Shown: positions 54,955 through 64,000 of the stretch, in pieces | Layout of the letters: each line of letters starts with the position of its first letter | Position numbering within the stretch: position 1 is the stretch's first letter | NCBI RefSeq assembly: GCF_014138605.1 | Contig: NZ_JACJHX010000002.1 | Location: 225,899 to 289,898, forward strand | Length of the DNA: 64,000 nt | DNA from: Peribacillus huizhouensis | Lineage (GTDB): Bacteria > Bacillota > Bacilli > Bacillales > DSM-1321 | Direction: 5' to 3' | Translations under genes and position numbers: made by a program | Notes under the pieces: model-generated | The model's input: the letters and a program-made list of their open reading frames with translations, nothing else | The model's database searches: none | Told to the model about the DNA's origin: nothing

Positions 54955-56433
54955 TTATTGGCTAAGTTTTTGCTTCATTCTTTTAAATAAAGGCACAAAC
55001 AAGCCATATATTGTTATTAATTCTTCTATTTTAGCTAGTTTGCTCACCACCACATAAATGACAATACCGATACTAATTTGAGAAACCAATTTAATGACAT
55101 TGCCCTCAGGCAGTATCATTCCACTGAGTGACACAACTCCCACCATAAATATAGTCATAACAAAAATAGGTACCAAATCTGTTATTTGTTCTTTAAGCGC
55201 ATAAGAAATTTCCTTTGCTGAAAAATAAGTGTTAATAAAGAGTGACACAAATGAATTTAGGATTGCCGCCCAAATCAGACCAATAATCCCCAATTGAAAC
55301 CATAAAGACAATATAATAAATACTGTTAAAACCGATTTTTTTATTATTTCTAAAAGAAGAAATAAATCTGATCTTCCTTTGACTTGAAGAATATTTAGAT
55401 TTATTGCATGAAGTGGATACAACATTCCGGCAACACACAACAATTGAAAATACAATATTGAAGACGTCCATTTATCCCCATAAAAAAGATGGATAAGGGG
55501 ATTGGCAATAGCCGCTAAACCCAGCATAATTGGGAAGTTAATAAAGGCAGACGTCTTTATAATCTTTCTAAACCCATGCTTCAGTCTTTCCCCATCTTCT
55601 TGCATACCACTAAGAACAGGATAAGTCACACGTTGAACTGAAGCAGTAATGGATTGCGAAGTAATGTCTCTTAATTTCACTGCGTTTGTATAATATCCCA
55701 GTTGTGCAGTTGAAAATACTCTCCCGATAATAATAAAATAAATGTTGTTATAAATTGTATCAATTAATCCTGATACTAGTAGCTTAGAACCAAAACCAAA
55801 GAGCCTTTTAAATGAATTAACATTAAATACAAATGAAGGTATCCATTTAATAAAAAAACATAATAACAGGGACTGGATAAGTTGCATTAATAACGTTTTT
55901 ACAACAAGACTCCAAACACCATAGCCCTTTAGAGCAAAAATTATCCCTACAATACCAGAAATAATTCCTGAAATTATATTAATTTTCGTTTGAGTTCTAA
56001 AGTCCACTTTCTTTATAAGTAATACTCTTTGGATAATCCCGAAGGAATTAAAGATAAGAACTAAAGAAAGCACCTTCAATATTGGAACCAGTTGATCTTC
56101 CCCGAAAAAAGCACTAATAGTATCAGCTAAAATAAATATTACAATATACATTACGAAAGCCATAAATAAGTTAAAGTAAAAGGCTGTAGAATAGTCCTCT
56201 TGATTTGCATCTTTCTCTCTAATCAAGCCTTGAGTAAACCCGCTATCGATAATAGAGTTAGAGATAGCTATAAATATTGCAATCATTGCTATTAGACCAA
56301 AATGTTCAGGTAATAATAATCGGGCAAGTATAATTTGAAGGATAAATTGAATCCCCTGGTTTGCCACCAAATCAGCAAAACTCCAAAATAAACCTGAGAT
56401 CGTTTTTCTTTTTAAAGAACTTGTTTCCTGCAT
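54955..56433 (-). CDS. Wzx-like polysaccharide flippase
   Basis: A 492-residue MOP-superfamily exporter with about 12-14 hydrophobic helices. The N-terminal KTISGLFWSFADLVANQGIQ and ILARLLLPEHFGLIAMI belong to the polysaccharide-synthase/WzxC branch. It should move undecaprenyl-linked repeat units across the membrane for the Wzy polymerase at 58441. It lies 9 bases after the preceding glycosyltransferase gene. Confidence 0.92.
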   Translation of the reverse strand: MQETSSLKRKTISGLFWSFADLVANQGIQFILQIILARLLLPEHFGLIAMIAIFIAISNSIIDSGFTQGLIREKDANQEDYSTAFYFNLFMAFVMYIVIFILADTISAFFGEDQLVPILKVLSLVLIFNSFGIIQRVLLIKKVDFRTQTKINIISGIISGIVGIIFALKGYGVWSLVVKTLLMQLIQSLLLCFFIKWIPSFVFNVNSFKRLFGFGSKLLVSGLIDTIYNNIYFIIIGRVFSTAQLGYYTNAVKLRDITSQSITASVQRVTYPVLSGMQEDGERLKHGFRKIIKTSAFINFPIMLGLAAIANPLIHLFYGDKWTSSILYFQLLCVAGMLYPLHAINLNILQVKGRSDLFLLLEIIKKSVLTVFIILSLWFQLGIIGLIWAAILNSFVSLFINTYFSAKEISYALKEQITDLVPIFVMTIFMVGVVSLSGMILPEGNVIKLVSQISIGIVIYVVVSKLAKIEELITIYGLFVPLFKRMKQKLSQ

Positions 56434-56442
56434 TATATGTTC

Positions 56443-57426
56443 CTACTTTTTCAGCTTATTATTTTTATATCCATCAATGTAGCCCTTTATATCAACTATC
56501 TTTGAATATAATTTAGGGAAATAATATTTTGAATTGATTTTTGATTTTTCTTTAATACTTATTTCGTCATAATATACTTTATACTTTGATTTTTTTATCT
56601 CTTTTATTTTGTTCTTAAGTACCAGTATTTCAAACTCCCTTTTCATTTTAGTCTTTTCAATTACAGTAAAATATTTGTTAATGCTATATCTATTGAACTC
56701 TTCTAATAATTTTATGTCTCCTTGTTTAACCCTGATATATTTTTCTGTTACATTTTCCCCTGAATTTAATTGACTTGTCCAGGATCCTTTACCGCCTATT
56801 CTATATGCCGACATGATTTTATCGATATAGTAAGCATACCCTTGACTAGTAAGCATCATCTGCAATGCATAATCTCCTACATGTGCATTCATAAAAAAAT
56901 CAGATGGATTTTCCATTAACTTTTTAGGGTATAAAATTGATGCAGTTGGACAAAATGTCGTGCGGGAAATTATTTCCTCTATTGGGCTAATATCGCTTCT
57001 AGTATAAGGTCTCACCTCCTCACCTGTTGGTTTTCCATTGACATTTACTATCTTAACTGCATGAAAACATAAACTACATTCCGGATGACTTTCCATATAA
57101 TCTACTTGTTTTTGTAGTTTATATGAATCTGTCCAGTAATCATCACCCTCACACTGCGCAATATATTTCCCTCTGGAATTTTCAATAAGTCTCAGTACAT
57201 TTTTTCTCGCCCCAACATTTTTATCAGACGTTATTAACCTTATTTTATTAGGATATTTTTGCATATACTCTTCTACAATTTTTTTAGTTTTATCTGAACT
57301 ACAATCTTCCCCAATAAGAATTTCAAAATCAAAGTTTGTTTTTTGCATTAAGAAACTTTCTATAGCATCCGCTATATACTCTTCATGGTTATATGTAATG
57401 CAATTAATACTTACTAGCAAATTCAT
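56443..57426 (-). CDS. Family-2 glycosyltransferase
   Basis: A 327-residue GT2 enzyme: VSINCITYNHEEYIADAIESF, LIGEDCSSDKTKKI and AQCEGDDYW supply the nucleotide-sugar and metal sites, then a variable C-terminal part ends in a long basic helix. It builds the repeat unit on the cytosolic face. The nucleotide sugar used cannot be read from the sequence. An ~270-base non-coding gap precedes it. Confidence 0.9.
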   Translation of the reverse strand: MNLLVSINCITYNHEEYIADAIESFLMQKTNFDFEILIGEDCSSDKTKKIVEEYMQKYPNKIRLITSDKNVGARKNVLRLIENSRGKYIAQCEGDDYWTDSYKLQKQVDYMESHPECSLCFHAVKIVNVNGKPTGEEVRPYTRSDISPIEEIISRTTFCPTASILYPKKLMENPSDFFMNAHVGDYALQMMLTSQGYAYYIDKIMSAYRIGGKGSWTSQLNSGENVTEKYIRVKQGDIKLLEEFNRYSINKYFTVIEKTKMKREFEILVLKNKIKEIKKSKYKVYYDEISIKEKSKINSKYYFPKLYSKIVDIKGYIDGYKNNKLKK

Positions 57427-57697
57427 ATTTTAGTTCCCCTTTTATCATATTGAACGCACGAACACTTAATTTATGGGGTGGATTTTCTAAGAAACTAAAC
57501 CTATGCCTTATCACTCAAAATAGTATATATATTTTAAATTTAATAGTAATTAACCGACCTAGATAATTTCTCCAAATAGTTAAACTTGAATGTCTGTTTA
57601 AGGTATCGACTAATTTTTAATAATTAGAATTTTATTATTAAATTTATTTTTCTGAAATTACGAATTTTATTTTATTACATTTACCCAATCGTTTAGA
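57427..57697. other. AT-rich gap in the polysaccharide cluster
   Basis: No gene or convincing hairpin. It may hold a promoter for the downstream glycosyltransferase-flippase part of the cluster. Confidence 0.35.
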
Positions 57698-58222
57698 TTA
57701 GTTTCTCATTTTCAATATCCTTGCTGGACTTCCACCGACAACAGCATAATTCGGAACTGATTTAGTTACTACAGCATTAGCAGCAACAATTACTCCATTT
57801 CCTATTTTTACGCCAGGTAAAATCGTTACTCTTCCACCAATCCATACATCGTTTCCTATAATTACAGGTTCTTCGTCGTAAAACCCTTGCTTCCACATAG
57901 GAATATCAATTCTATCGAACTTATGATTTCTGGTATAAACTACGCAATCTGGTCCCATCATTACATCATTTCCAATATGACAAGGACCTAGTATAGAGGC
58001 TCTTATTCCTATTCCTGAGTTATCCCCAATCGTCACTCTACTTGAAAAACTTGCACCTTTTTCGATATTTACGTTTTTTCCGCACCTATCTAGAAGCATT
58101 TTTCCACATATTTGTCTTATCTGTTTTGAGAAGAAACTAAATCTCTCATATGACACTGGTAAATGCTTTGCAAATGAGTTATAAATTAAATAACCAATTA
58201 TCTTTCTTACTTTAATCAACAT
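57698..58222 (-). CDS. Left-handed beta-helix acyltransferase (putative O-acetyltransferase)
   Basis: A 174-residue hexapeptide-repeat acyltransferase: repeats such as VTIGDNSGIGIRASILGP and VIIGNDVWIGGRVTILPGVK, the active-site His region YTRNHKFDR, and NYAVVGGSPARILK at the end, as in maltose/colanic-acid acetyltransferases. ATG 58222 has TTTGAGGCGGAAG upstream, better than the ATG at 58276. It probably decorates the polysaccharide with acetyl groups. Confidence 0.9.
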   Translation of the reverse strand: MLIKVRKIIGYLIYNSFAKHLPVSYERFSFFSKQIRQICGKMLLDRCGKNVNIEKGASFSSRVTIGDNSGIGIRASILGPCHIGNDVMMGPDCVVYTRNHKFDRIDIPMWKQGFYDEEPVIIGNDVWIGGRVTILPGVKIGNGVIVAANAVVTKSVPNYAVVGGSPARILKMRN

Positions 58223-58440
58223 GTTCTTCCGCCTCAAATTACAATTTTTTAGGTGATTTATCCCAGGGACACTCATGAAAACAATTCATAAAATTAAATT
58301 AATTTAATGCAAATCTTGACCTCGGAAATATATATTTATATTATTTTTCTATTAAAAAAGTATTATCTGAATCCTATTGTTAATATTTTTTAGTGAAATC
58401 ATTTAATATCACCGCTAATCTTCTTTAATAAATTCAGCAC

Positions 58441-59760
58441 TTAATAATATGTCGTTATATAATTTTTTGCTAATATTGACAAGAGTATTATGTAGAAAAA
58501 TTCATCAAAATAAAGCATATCAAGTGATAACCACGGCAGAAAGTAGGCAATTATTAATATCAAAAAGTAGTATTTTTCAAAAGTGCGTAATTTCACTTTA
58601 TTGGATAAGATTGAATACACCATCCACCACCAAACAATTAGAAAAATTGAACCCAACAGACCAACTTGATAGATAATTTGTATTAAAGTGTTGTGAGAGG
58701 CTGATGTACTGACAAGTTCCATTGAAGAAAGCCCCACTCCGAAAAACAAACTGACAATACTCGAAAATAAATAATTAATATATATTTCAAATAATCCACT
58801 TCTTCCGGTGGTTAATGACTGAGTATCCGTAACCATTCCAAATCTAATTAAATAAAGTTCTATCTGTTCAGAGAACAAATTACTTGCAATACCTATCACC
58901 AAAACAAGTAATATAGTTAAACCCATTCCAATCTTATATAATACATTACGCTTTACTAATACAAGACTAAACACCCAAAGTACGGCTATTCCAGCAACAC
59001 ATAATATAAACATTTTTGAAACAGAAAGCATACCGTAATACAATAACGCCATAATCGAAACAATTTGAAGTACTATCATTGTTTTATTTTTCGTTTTGTA
59101 CAAAACTATTAAAAGTGACGCAATCGTCACAAGGATATTCGCTGAGTAAAAGTTAGCATCACCATAAAAACCACTTAACCGAGTTAAGCCAATTTTTTCC
59201 CACTCATAAACATCGATATATCTAAGCATATGAGGGAAATTCATCAGTATTTTTGCGGCAGTACCAGCCGACAAAACGCCAACTGTTAAATATAATACAC
59301 ACGCTTCAAAATCAATGTTCTTCCCATATCTATTGACGTAAATGGGAATAAAAAAGAGCATCATAATAAAAAATAAATAAGACATATCTATAGCGTATCC
59401 ATTCAAGAGTTTAACTAGCAGTGTGTAAGCAACAAAAAATAATGGAACAAATATACATTCCCTATAATACAACCTATTTTTAAAGTCGCTTAAGCTAATA
59501 AGTAGAAAGACAAATGGAACAACAAGAGTAAAGAATGTAAATGTACCGGGATTTATCTTTAGTACTGGGGACCATGGAAGATAAAATAGCATAATTGGCA
59601 AAAAGTATTTTTTGTTTGGTACCAATGTTACCCCTGCGAACAACAGCAATGAACCCAACAGCAATATTTGATTACTATAGGCATGTCCAATAGAAAGAAT
59701 GAGTACGCTTATTAAAGCTAAAATCAATAACTTTACATTACTTTTCCTAAACTGCGCCAT
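58441..59760 (-). CDS. Wzy-like O-antigen polymerase/ligase
   Basis: A 439-residue membrane protein with about 11-12 helices and a long extracytoplasmic loop in its second half (LFSEQIELYLIRFGMVTDTQ with TTGRSGLFEIYINYL, the GRxxL part of the Wzy_C domain). It should polymerise flipped repeat units outside the membrane. It starts 4 bases after the end of the GT4 gene, so the two are coupled. Confidence 0.85.
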   Translation of the reverse strand: MAQFRKSNVKLLILALISVLILSIGHAYSNQILLLGSLLLFAGVTLVPNKKYFLPIMLFYLPWSPVLKINPGTFTFFTLVVPFVFLLISLSDFKNRLYYRECIFVPLFFVAYTLLVKLLNGYAIDMSYLFFIMMLFFIPIYVNRYGKNIDFEACVLYLTVGVLSAGTAAKILMNFPHMLRYIDVYEWEKIGLTRLSGFYGDANFYSANILVTIASLLIVLYKTKNKTMIVLQIVSIMALLYYGMLSVSKMFILCVAGIAVLWVFSLVLVKRNVLYKIGMGLTILLVLVIGIASNLFSEQIELYLIRFGMVTDTQSLTTGRSGLFEIYINYLFSSIVSLFFGVGLSSMELVSTSASHNTLIQIIYQVGLLGSIFLIVWWWMVYSILSNKVKLRTFEKYYFLILIIAYFLPWLSLDMLYFDEFFYIILLSILAKNYITTYY

Positions 59761-59764
59761 TTTT

Positions 59765-60958
59765 CTATAGCTCCCCGTCCGATATCAACATCCTAAACTG
59801 CTCTACCGCTGTTTCGTTTGTGTAATTTTGTTTCCCTAGATATTCTCTACACCTTTCAATAAAAAGAGGATCATCCAGAACTCTTTTTATTGCAATATAT
59901 ATTTCTTCTTCATTATTTCCGCAAACAATACCCTCTAAGCCATCCCTTACCATTTCTTTTGCAGATGTAGTATTTGTAGTAATTATCGGTACACTAAGAC
60001 ACTTAGCCTCATCAAATACCATCGGTGCTGCTTCATGAAAAGAGGGTAGAAAAAACAGGTCTGCGTTTCTGATGAATCTGTATGGATTTTCCTGATTACC
60101 ATATAAAGTAACGTGCTCTGACAAATGATTTATTTTGATTTCATTCTCAACCTCGCTTTTTTGCGCACCGTCACCAACAATATACCATCGTATCCTGTAA
60201 TTTTCATTAACGAGTCTTTTTATGACCTGAACCCCCCTTAAAATCCCCTTTTCAGGACTTAACCGGGCAACTGTTACAATATTTAAACTATCTTTGGGAT
60301 ATTCAACAGGGTTAACATTGGCCTTATTAATATACTCTGAATAGTTATGGCAGTTATAAACACAATGAGTTCTCTCTGCAAGGCTTGGAATGGTTTTTAT
60401 AAAGCTCTGTTGACATCCTTCTGATACAGTAGCTATCTTGTCAAAATGTTTATACATTTCTCGGTTTCTGGGTGTATTTCCCCCATAATTTGAAAAATCA
60501 CAGTGAGAAAATGTAATCTTTTGATTAGCATTTACTCTTTTCAACACAAAAGCATTACATCCACCATACAGTGACTTTTCTTCAGCGTTGTGCAAAAATG
60601 AAATTGCAACATCAAACCCTGATAACCTTTTCTGAGTTGATACAAGCAGGGATATAGGTAAATGATTGCTAAAAGTTTTTGTATATGATGCAAAAGCAGC
60701 CCTGGCGGCATAGTACATAAAACCTAGATTTTTTGTCTGTGCTTGAGACATACCAAGCAATTTTAATAATGGTGATGCCTCAATTACTTTTATCTTAGAA
60801 GGCATTAAATTTACATAATCTCCACTGTAGTCAAAAATAAATAGTGTTAAATCATATTGATCTTTTACTTGATTAATCAGATTTACTAAAGACCGCTGCA
60901 CTCCACCAGTTGCAAGGTTATTATTCACAATAAGAACTTTTTTCTTTTCATTCGCCAT
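59765..60958 (-). CDS. Family-4 glycosyltransferase
   Basis: A 397-residue retaining GT4 enzyme: N-terminal LIVNNNLATGGVQRSLVNLI, SLNIVTVARLSPEKGILRGV, and the C-terminal ADLFFLPSFHEAAPMVFDEA with the E-x7-E type motif. Adds one sugar of the repeat unit. CTGGAGGTACGT precedes ATG 60958. It is transcribed with the polymerase gene that follows. Confidence 0.92.
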   Translation of the reverse strand: MANEKKKVLIVNNNLATGGVQRSLVNLINQVKDQYDLTLFIFDYSGDYVNLMPSKIKVIEASPLLKLLGMSQAQTKNLGFMYYAARAAFASYTKTFSNHLPISLLVSTQKRLSGFDVAISFLHNAEEKSLYGGCNAFVLKRVNANQKITFSHCDFSNYGGNTPRNREMYKHFDKIATVSEGCQQSFIKTIPSLAERTHCVYNCHNYSEYINKANVNPVEYPKDSLNIVTVARLSPEKGILRGVQVIKRLVNENYRIRWYIVGDGAQKSEVENEIKINHLSEHVTLYGNQENPYRFIRNADLFFLPSFHEAAPMVFDEAKCLSVPIITTNTTSAKEMVRDGLEGIVCGNNEEEIYIAIKRVLDDPLFIERCREYLGKQNYTNETAVEQFRMLISDGEL

Positions 60959-61181
60959 ACGTACCTCCAGCTAATAGATGATTTTATTCCTAGAATGAAA
61001 TATGAATATGATATAAATGGTTTAATCTATCTATTAAGATGCACTACAACTGGAAAAACTGTTTAAAGAAATACTTAACAAAATAATTTCATGTTATAGA
61101 AACTCAAACAAGTTGTTGTTTTTAATCCAAATCATTAATCCAAAGTGGATGTATATCTTATTGCTTCTAGAAGATTAAATT
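60959..61181. other. Gap in the polysaccharide cluster
   Basis: About 220 AT-rich bases with no gene or clear terminator. Confidence 0.35.
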
Positions 61182-61967
61182 TTATACAAAATGATTTCTT
61201 CTTCCCTCTGTCATATATTTTATTGCTTGAAACATTCCCATTTCATTTTTATACAAATTATACTTTCTTATTGCATACTGTAAAATTAATAAATAGGAGA
61301 ATTTTTTAGATAGAGTAGCATATAAAATTCCTTTATCATAAAAATATTTTTTATTATGCCCCTTAAACCACGTTGAATCTTCTTGACTGACTGTTCCTAT
61401 TTGAGCGGTATTTGTATATATTTCCAATCCTTTTTTTATACATTCATATATAAACAAAGTGTCTTCACCCGCACTATATTTAGCACCGCCACCAAATAAT
61501 AAAGAGAAAAATACATTGGCTCTGATTACACTTTGTCTTCTAAATGCAATACTAACCGCTCCATACCGCATAAAGTTAAAATAATTAACCTTCGAATCTT
61601 TTTTTATTTCTTTGGGTCCTTGTCTATCATTGTTTAAACTTGGCACATTAAAGATTATTATGTCTGCTTTTTGATTATTTTCAAATGCATCTAAAACAAT
61701 GTTTTGGTAATTATCACTGTATTTCACATCATCATCAGCTAAAATGCATATATCTGCTTCAGCCCTCATTAACGCAGTATTTCTACTTAAACCAATACCT
61801 CTTTCATTAAATGAATATTTTTTGATATATCTGCTTTTTTCGTTGATCTCTGTAAAATCATAATAATTACACTGGTTTACAATTATAGCGTTTCCTCTGA
61901 TATTCATTTTATTGATTATTGACATATCCTCTTGATGCATTGTCGATACTAAAACTTCGATATCCAT
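61182..61967 (-). CDS. Family-2-like glycosyltransferase
   Basis: A 261-residue glycosyltransferase with a GT-A core: RGIGLSRNTALMRAEADICI, the metal-binding ADDDVKYSDNY, and AGEDTLFIYECIKKG as the likely catalytic base region. It is shorter than usual and its N-terminus (DIEVLVSTMHQEDMSII) is specialised. It lies 24 bases after another GT2 gene. Donor and linkage are unknown. Confidence 0.85.
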   Translation of the reverse strand: MDIEVLVSTMHQEDMSIINKMNIRGNAIIVNQCNYYDFTEINEKSRYIKKYSFNERGIGLSRNTALMRAEADICILADDDVKYSDNYQNIVLDAFENNQKADIIIFNVPSLNNDRQGPKEIKKDSKVNYFNFMRYGAVSIAFRRQSVIRANVFFSLLFGGGAKYSAGEDTLFIYECIKKGLEIYTNTAQIGTVSQEDSTWFKGHNKKYFYDKGILYATLSKKFSYLLILQYAIRKYNLYKNEMGMFQAIKYMTEGRRNHFV

Positions 61968-61991
61968 AATGTCTCCTTACTATTTTAATGT

Positions 61992-62885
61992 CTATAAAAA
62001 ATTTTTTACCGCTAATGGTATACTTTTAATGGCGTAATACGGATTAAAAAAAGAGGCTTGTACTATATTTTTAATAGAAACAAGATACTTTTTTCTTTTA
62101 AAATTTGCAAACGCCAAAACAGAATAATGTCTAAATCTAATAAAATTTTTTTCTTTAGTTGAGAATAAATAGAAATATTTTTTCTTGAAATTGTATAAAT
62201 CATTTTCTCCATTTATTTTCGCCTCTCCATTTGATAACCCACCTTGACCATGCACATATGCAATAACATCGGAACCCTTTAAATATCCAATTTTAGCTCC
62301 ACTTTCAATAGTCTTTAACATTAAATAAAATTCATCACCTATATCAATAAAATTAAAGCCACCAATCTTTTTTAACAACTCACTTTTATACATAAAAGTA
62401 TCAGTACCTGTTAAATGGTTCATTAAATGATACTTCAGTAAAGAATCTTGATTAAATTCATTTAGATTTTCTCTGTTTCTAACATCTACTATTTTTTGTT
62501 TTTCGTTTTTTAATATTAAATCTGTAAAACACATTTCCAAATCATTATTCAACATATAGTTTAACTGTCTCTTGACCTTATTAGCCTCATATATATCATC
62601 GTCATCTAAAAATGTTATATAATCTCCACTTGCCATATAAATACCAACATTTCTTGACCTTGCAGCACCTAGATTTTCTTTATTTTGTTTAAAAATTATT
62701 TTCATAGATGAAAATTCATTAATAACTTTTTGAACTTGATCTCTGTACTCACTTTCTTGTTCATTATCATCAATAACAATTATCTCTATATTTGTGTATG
62801 TTTGATTTACTACAGATGTGAGAGCCATCCTAAGTTCATTTATACGCTGATATGTTGGTATAATCACGCTTACTTTTTTCTCCAT
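61992..62885 (-). CDS. Family-2 glycosyltransferase
   Basis: A 297-residue GT2 enzyme: VSVIIPTYQRINELRMALTS, VIDDNEQES, NLGAARSRNVGIYMASGDYI and FLDDDDIYE (the DxD site). It probably adds an early sugar of the repeat unit, being encoded next to the initiating transferase. The start lies 17 bases after that gene's stop. Confidence 0.92.
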   Translation of the reverse strand: MEKKVSVIIPTYQRINELRMALTSVVNQTYTNIEIIVIDDNEQESEYRDQVQKVINEFSSMKIIFKQNKENLGAARSRNVGIYMASGDYITFLDDDDIYEANKVKRQLNYMLNNDLEMCFTDLILKNEKQKIVDVRNRENLNEFNQDSLLKYHLMNHLTGTDTFMYKSELLKKIGGFNFIDIGDEFYLMLKTIESGAKIGYLKGSDVIAYVHGQGGLSNGEAKINGENDLYNFKKKYFYLFSTKEKNFIRFRHYSVLAFANFKRKKYLVSIKNIVQASFFNPYYAIKSIPLAVKNFL

Positions 62886-62902
62886 AATAACACCTCAAAT
62901 GG

Positions 62903-63499
62903 TCATATCCTTTCTGAACCTTCTTTAATCCCTGCCCCCTTACACACACTAAAAATTGTTTTTAAAAAAATTAAAGCATCGAAGGCAAAACTCATTCTGT
63001 CTACATATTCTCCGTCAAGTCTAGTTTTTATTTCTAATGGCAACTCATCTCTGCCATTAACCTGAGCCCAACCAGTTAGGCCCGGATATATATCATTTGA
63101 GCCGTATTTATCCCTTTCAGCTATTAAATCATACTGATTCCAAAGAGCAGGTCTAGGACCAATGATGCTCATTTCACCTTTTAATATATTTATTATCTGT
63201 GGCAATTCATCAAGACTTGTCTTTCTTAGGAACTTACCAATTTTAGTTATAAAAGCTTCTGGATTCTGCAACATATGTGTAGGCATATCTTTTGGAGTAT
63301 TTGTTCTCATTGTCCTAAATTTTAAAATATAAAAAATTTTCTTATTTTTCCCAATACGTTTTTGTTTGAAAAATACTGGACCTTTAGAATCAATTTTTAT
63401 GATTATTGCTATCAATAAAAAAATGGGCGAAAGAGTTAGTAAGGCAACTAAAGATAATAAACAATCAATCATTCGTTTGCATATTGGATAAATTTCCAC
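62903..63499 (-). CDS. Initiating sugar phosphate transferase (WcaJ/EpsL type)
   Basis: Begins repeat-unit assembly by moving a sugar-1-phosphate onto undecaprenyl phosphate. 198 residues: one N-terminal membrane helix (about 12-35), IDSKGPVFFKQKRIGKNKK, FYILKFRTMR, LRKTSLDELPQ, GEMSIIGPRPAL and PGLTGWAQVNGRD. The short form lacks the extra N-terminal helices of WcaJ. The start is GTG 63499 behind GGGGAGATTAG. Confidence 0.95.
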   Translation of the reverse strand: MEIYPICKRMIDCLLSLVALLTLSPIFLLIAIIIKIDSKGPVFFKQKRIGKNKKIFYILKFRTMRTNTPKDMPTHMLQNPEAFITKIGKFLRKTSLDELPQIINILKGEMSIIGPRPALWNQYDLIAERDKYGSNDIYPGLTGWAQVNGRDELPLEIKTRLDGEYVDRMSFAFDALIFLKTIFSVCKGAGIKEGSERI

Positions 63500-63554
63500 C
63501 TAATCTCCCCTTCATCTAGTAATCTTTATTCTTAAGTTTGTTAGACATAAGTGA

Positions 63555-64000
63555 TTATAAATTAACTACTTCTCTCATCATCCTGCTTAAGTCTTGCTTT
63601 GTATTAGCGATTGTAATAAGCAATTCTCTCAACTCTGCATTGTTTTTAACATGTAAACTGTTAATAAACTCCCACAATACTTCGCCTTCCACAATCCCGG
63701 ACTTTCCAATATGTATCTTTGGAAAGATATGTTCTGTATGAACTTCATTTTCATTCAATAATTCCTCAAACATCTTCTCGCCAGGTCGTAATCCGGTGTA
63801 TTTTAGTCCAATTTCTTCTATAGTATATCCTGACAATTGAATCAGATTTTTTGCCAAATCCTCAATTCTAACAGGCTCACCCATATCCAAGACAAAAATT
63901 TCTCCACCTCTGGCAAAAGATCCAGCTTGAATAACTAACCGTGAGGCTTCAGGAATCGTCATAAAATATCGAGTCATATCTGGATGAGTAACCGTCACTG
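63555..64000 (-). CDS. CapD/EpsC-like nucleotide-sugar dehydratase (partial)
   Basis: The last ~148 codons of a polysaccharide-biosynthesis dehydratase; the start lies beyond the window. RYFMTIPEASRLVIQAG, GGEIFVLDMGEPVRIEDLA and GLRPGEKMFEELLNENE are typical of the C-terminal part of CapD/EpsC/FlaA1-type SDR enzymes that make UDP-6-deoxy-4-keto or UDP-bacillosamine precursors. It likely supplies the sugar for the initiating transferase just downstream. Confidence 0.92.
   Translation of the reverse strand, partial: VTVTHPDMTRYFMTIPEASRLVIQAGSFARGGEIFVLDMGEPVRIEDLAKNLIQLSGYTIEEIGLKYTGLRPGEKMFEELLNENEVHTEHIFPKIHIGKSGIVEGEVLWEFINSLHVKNNAELRELLITIANTKQDLSRMMREVVNL

Noticed and set aside
1-64000. 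CRISPR arrays, tRNA and rRNA genes
   Set aside because: No regularly spaced repeats, tRNA-like cloverleaf signatures or rRNA sequence were noticed; a dedicated search was not possible.

Overview
The window reads as chromosomal DNA of a low-GC Gram-positive bacterium of the Bacillaceae (Bacillus or a close relative). Supporting signs are strong AGGAGG-type ribosome binding sites, two SAM-I (S-box) leaders with intrinsic terminators, a SinI-type anti-repressor, an LXG toxin remnant, a class-I cyclic-di-GMP riboswitch and a copy of a GC-rich intergenic repeat typical of Bacillus. No rRNA, tRNA or CRISPR array was seen.

0-8 kb is a decaying catabolic and accessory zone. It holds KDPG aldolase (cut by the window edge), a kdgK reduced to its last ~45 codons, an IclR regulator, small hypothetical genes, an LXG toxin collapsed to its two ends beside an intact SUKH immunity gene, a DnaD-domain gene with a small Cys-rich partner, and a broken gluconate permease gene.

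8-17.5 kb is a complete Lsr-type autoinducer-2 system. lsrA-lsrC-lsrD-lsrB-lsrF run on the minus strand and lsrR-lsrK-cupin run divergently. The cupin stands where LsrG would be expected. A Bacillus repeat sits between lsrB and lsrF, and a 10-bp motif occurs three times in the divergent control region.

18-22.7 kb is sulfur salvage. Two SAM-I riboswitches face away from each other, one driving an acyl-CoA-dehydrogenase-like monooxygenase gene and the other an NtaA-type flavin monooxygenase gene followed by a methionine ABC transporter. In that transporter metN and metI are fused and broken by deletion, while metQ survives.

22.9-30.2 kb carries a HIT protein, a membrane GGDEF-EAL protein with a GNAT-like partner, gene remnants, a zinc-ribbon HtrA-like protease and a VanZ-like protein. 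At 30.5-30.8 kb a class-I cyclic-di-GMP riboswitch lies directly in front of a 42-residue SinI-like gene.

31-37.2 kb is a paeninodin-type lasso peptide cluster on the minus strand: cyclase, a 49-residue precursor, an HPrK-like kinase, RRE protein, leader protease and ABC exporter. The predicted core has 30 residues, Ala1 and Asp9 as ring residues, and a C-terminal Ser that fits kinase tailoring. A PF14907-type nucleotidyltransferase, often linked to such clusters, lies about 9 kb away at 46.4-47.7 kb, beyond IS21- and IS1182-like debris and two paralogous beta-helix/LamG proteins.

48.5-64 kb is an exopolysaccharide cluster on the minus strand: galE, rfbB, rfbA, an aminotransferase, a GNAT acetyltransferase, an ATP-grasp ligase, a Wzx-like flippase, glycosyltransferases, a LbetaH acyltransferase, a Wzy-like polymerase, the initiating sugar phosphate transferase and the end of a CapD/EpsC-like dehydratase. 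The best candidates for undescribed biology are the lasso peptide, the riboswitch-SinI pair, and the cupin in the Lsr operon.
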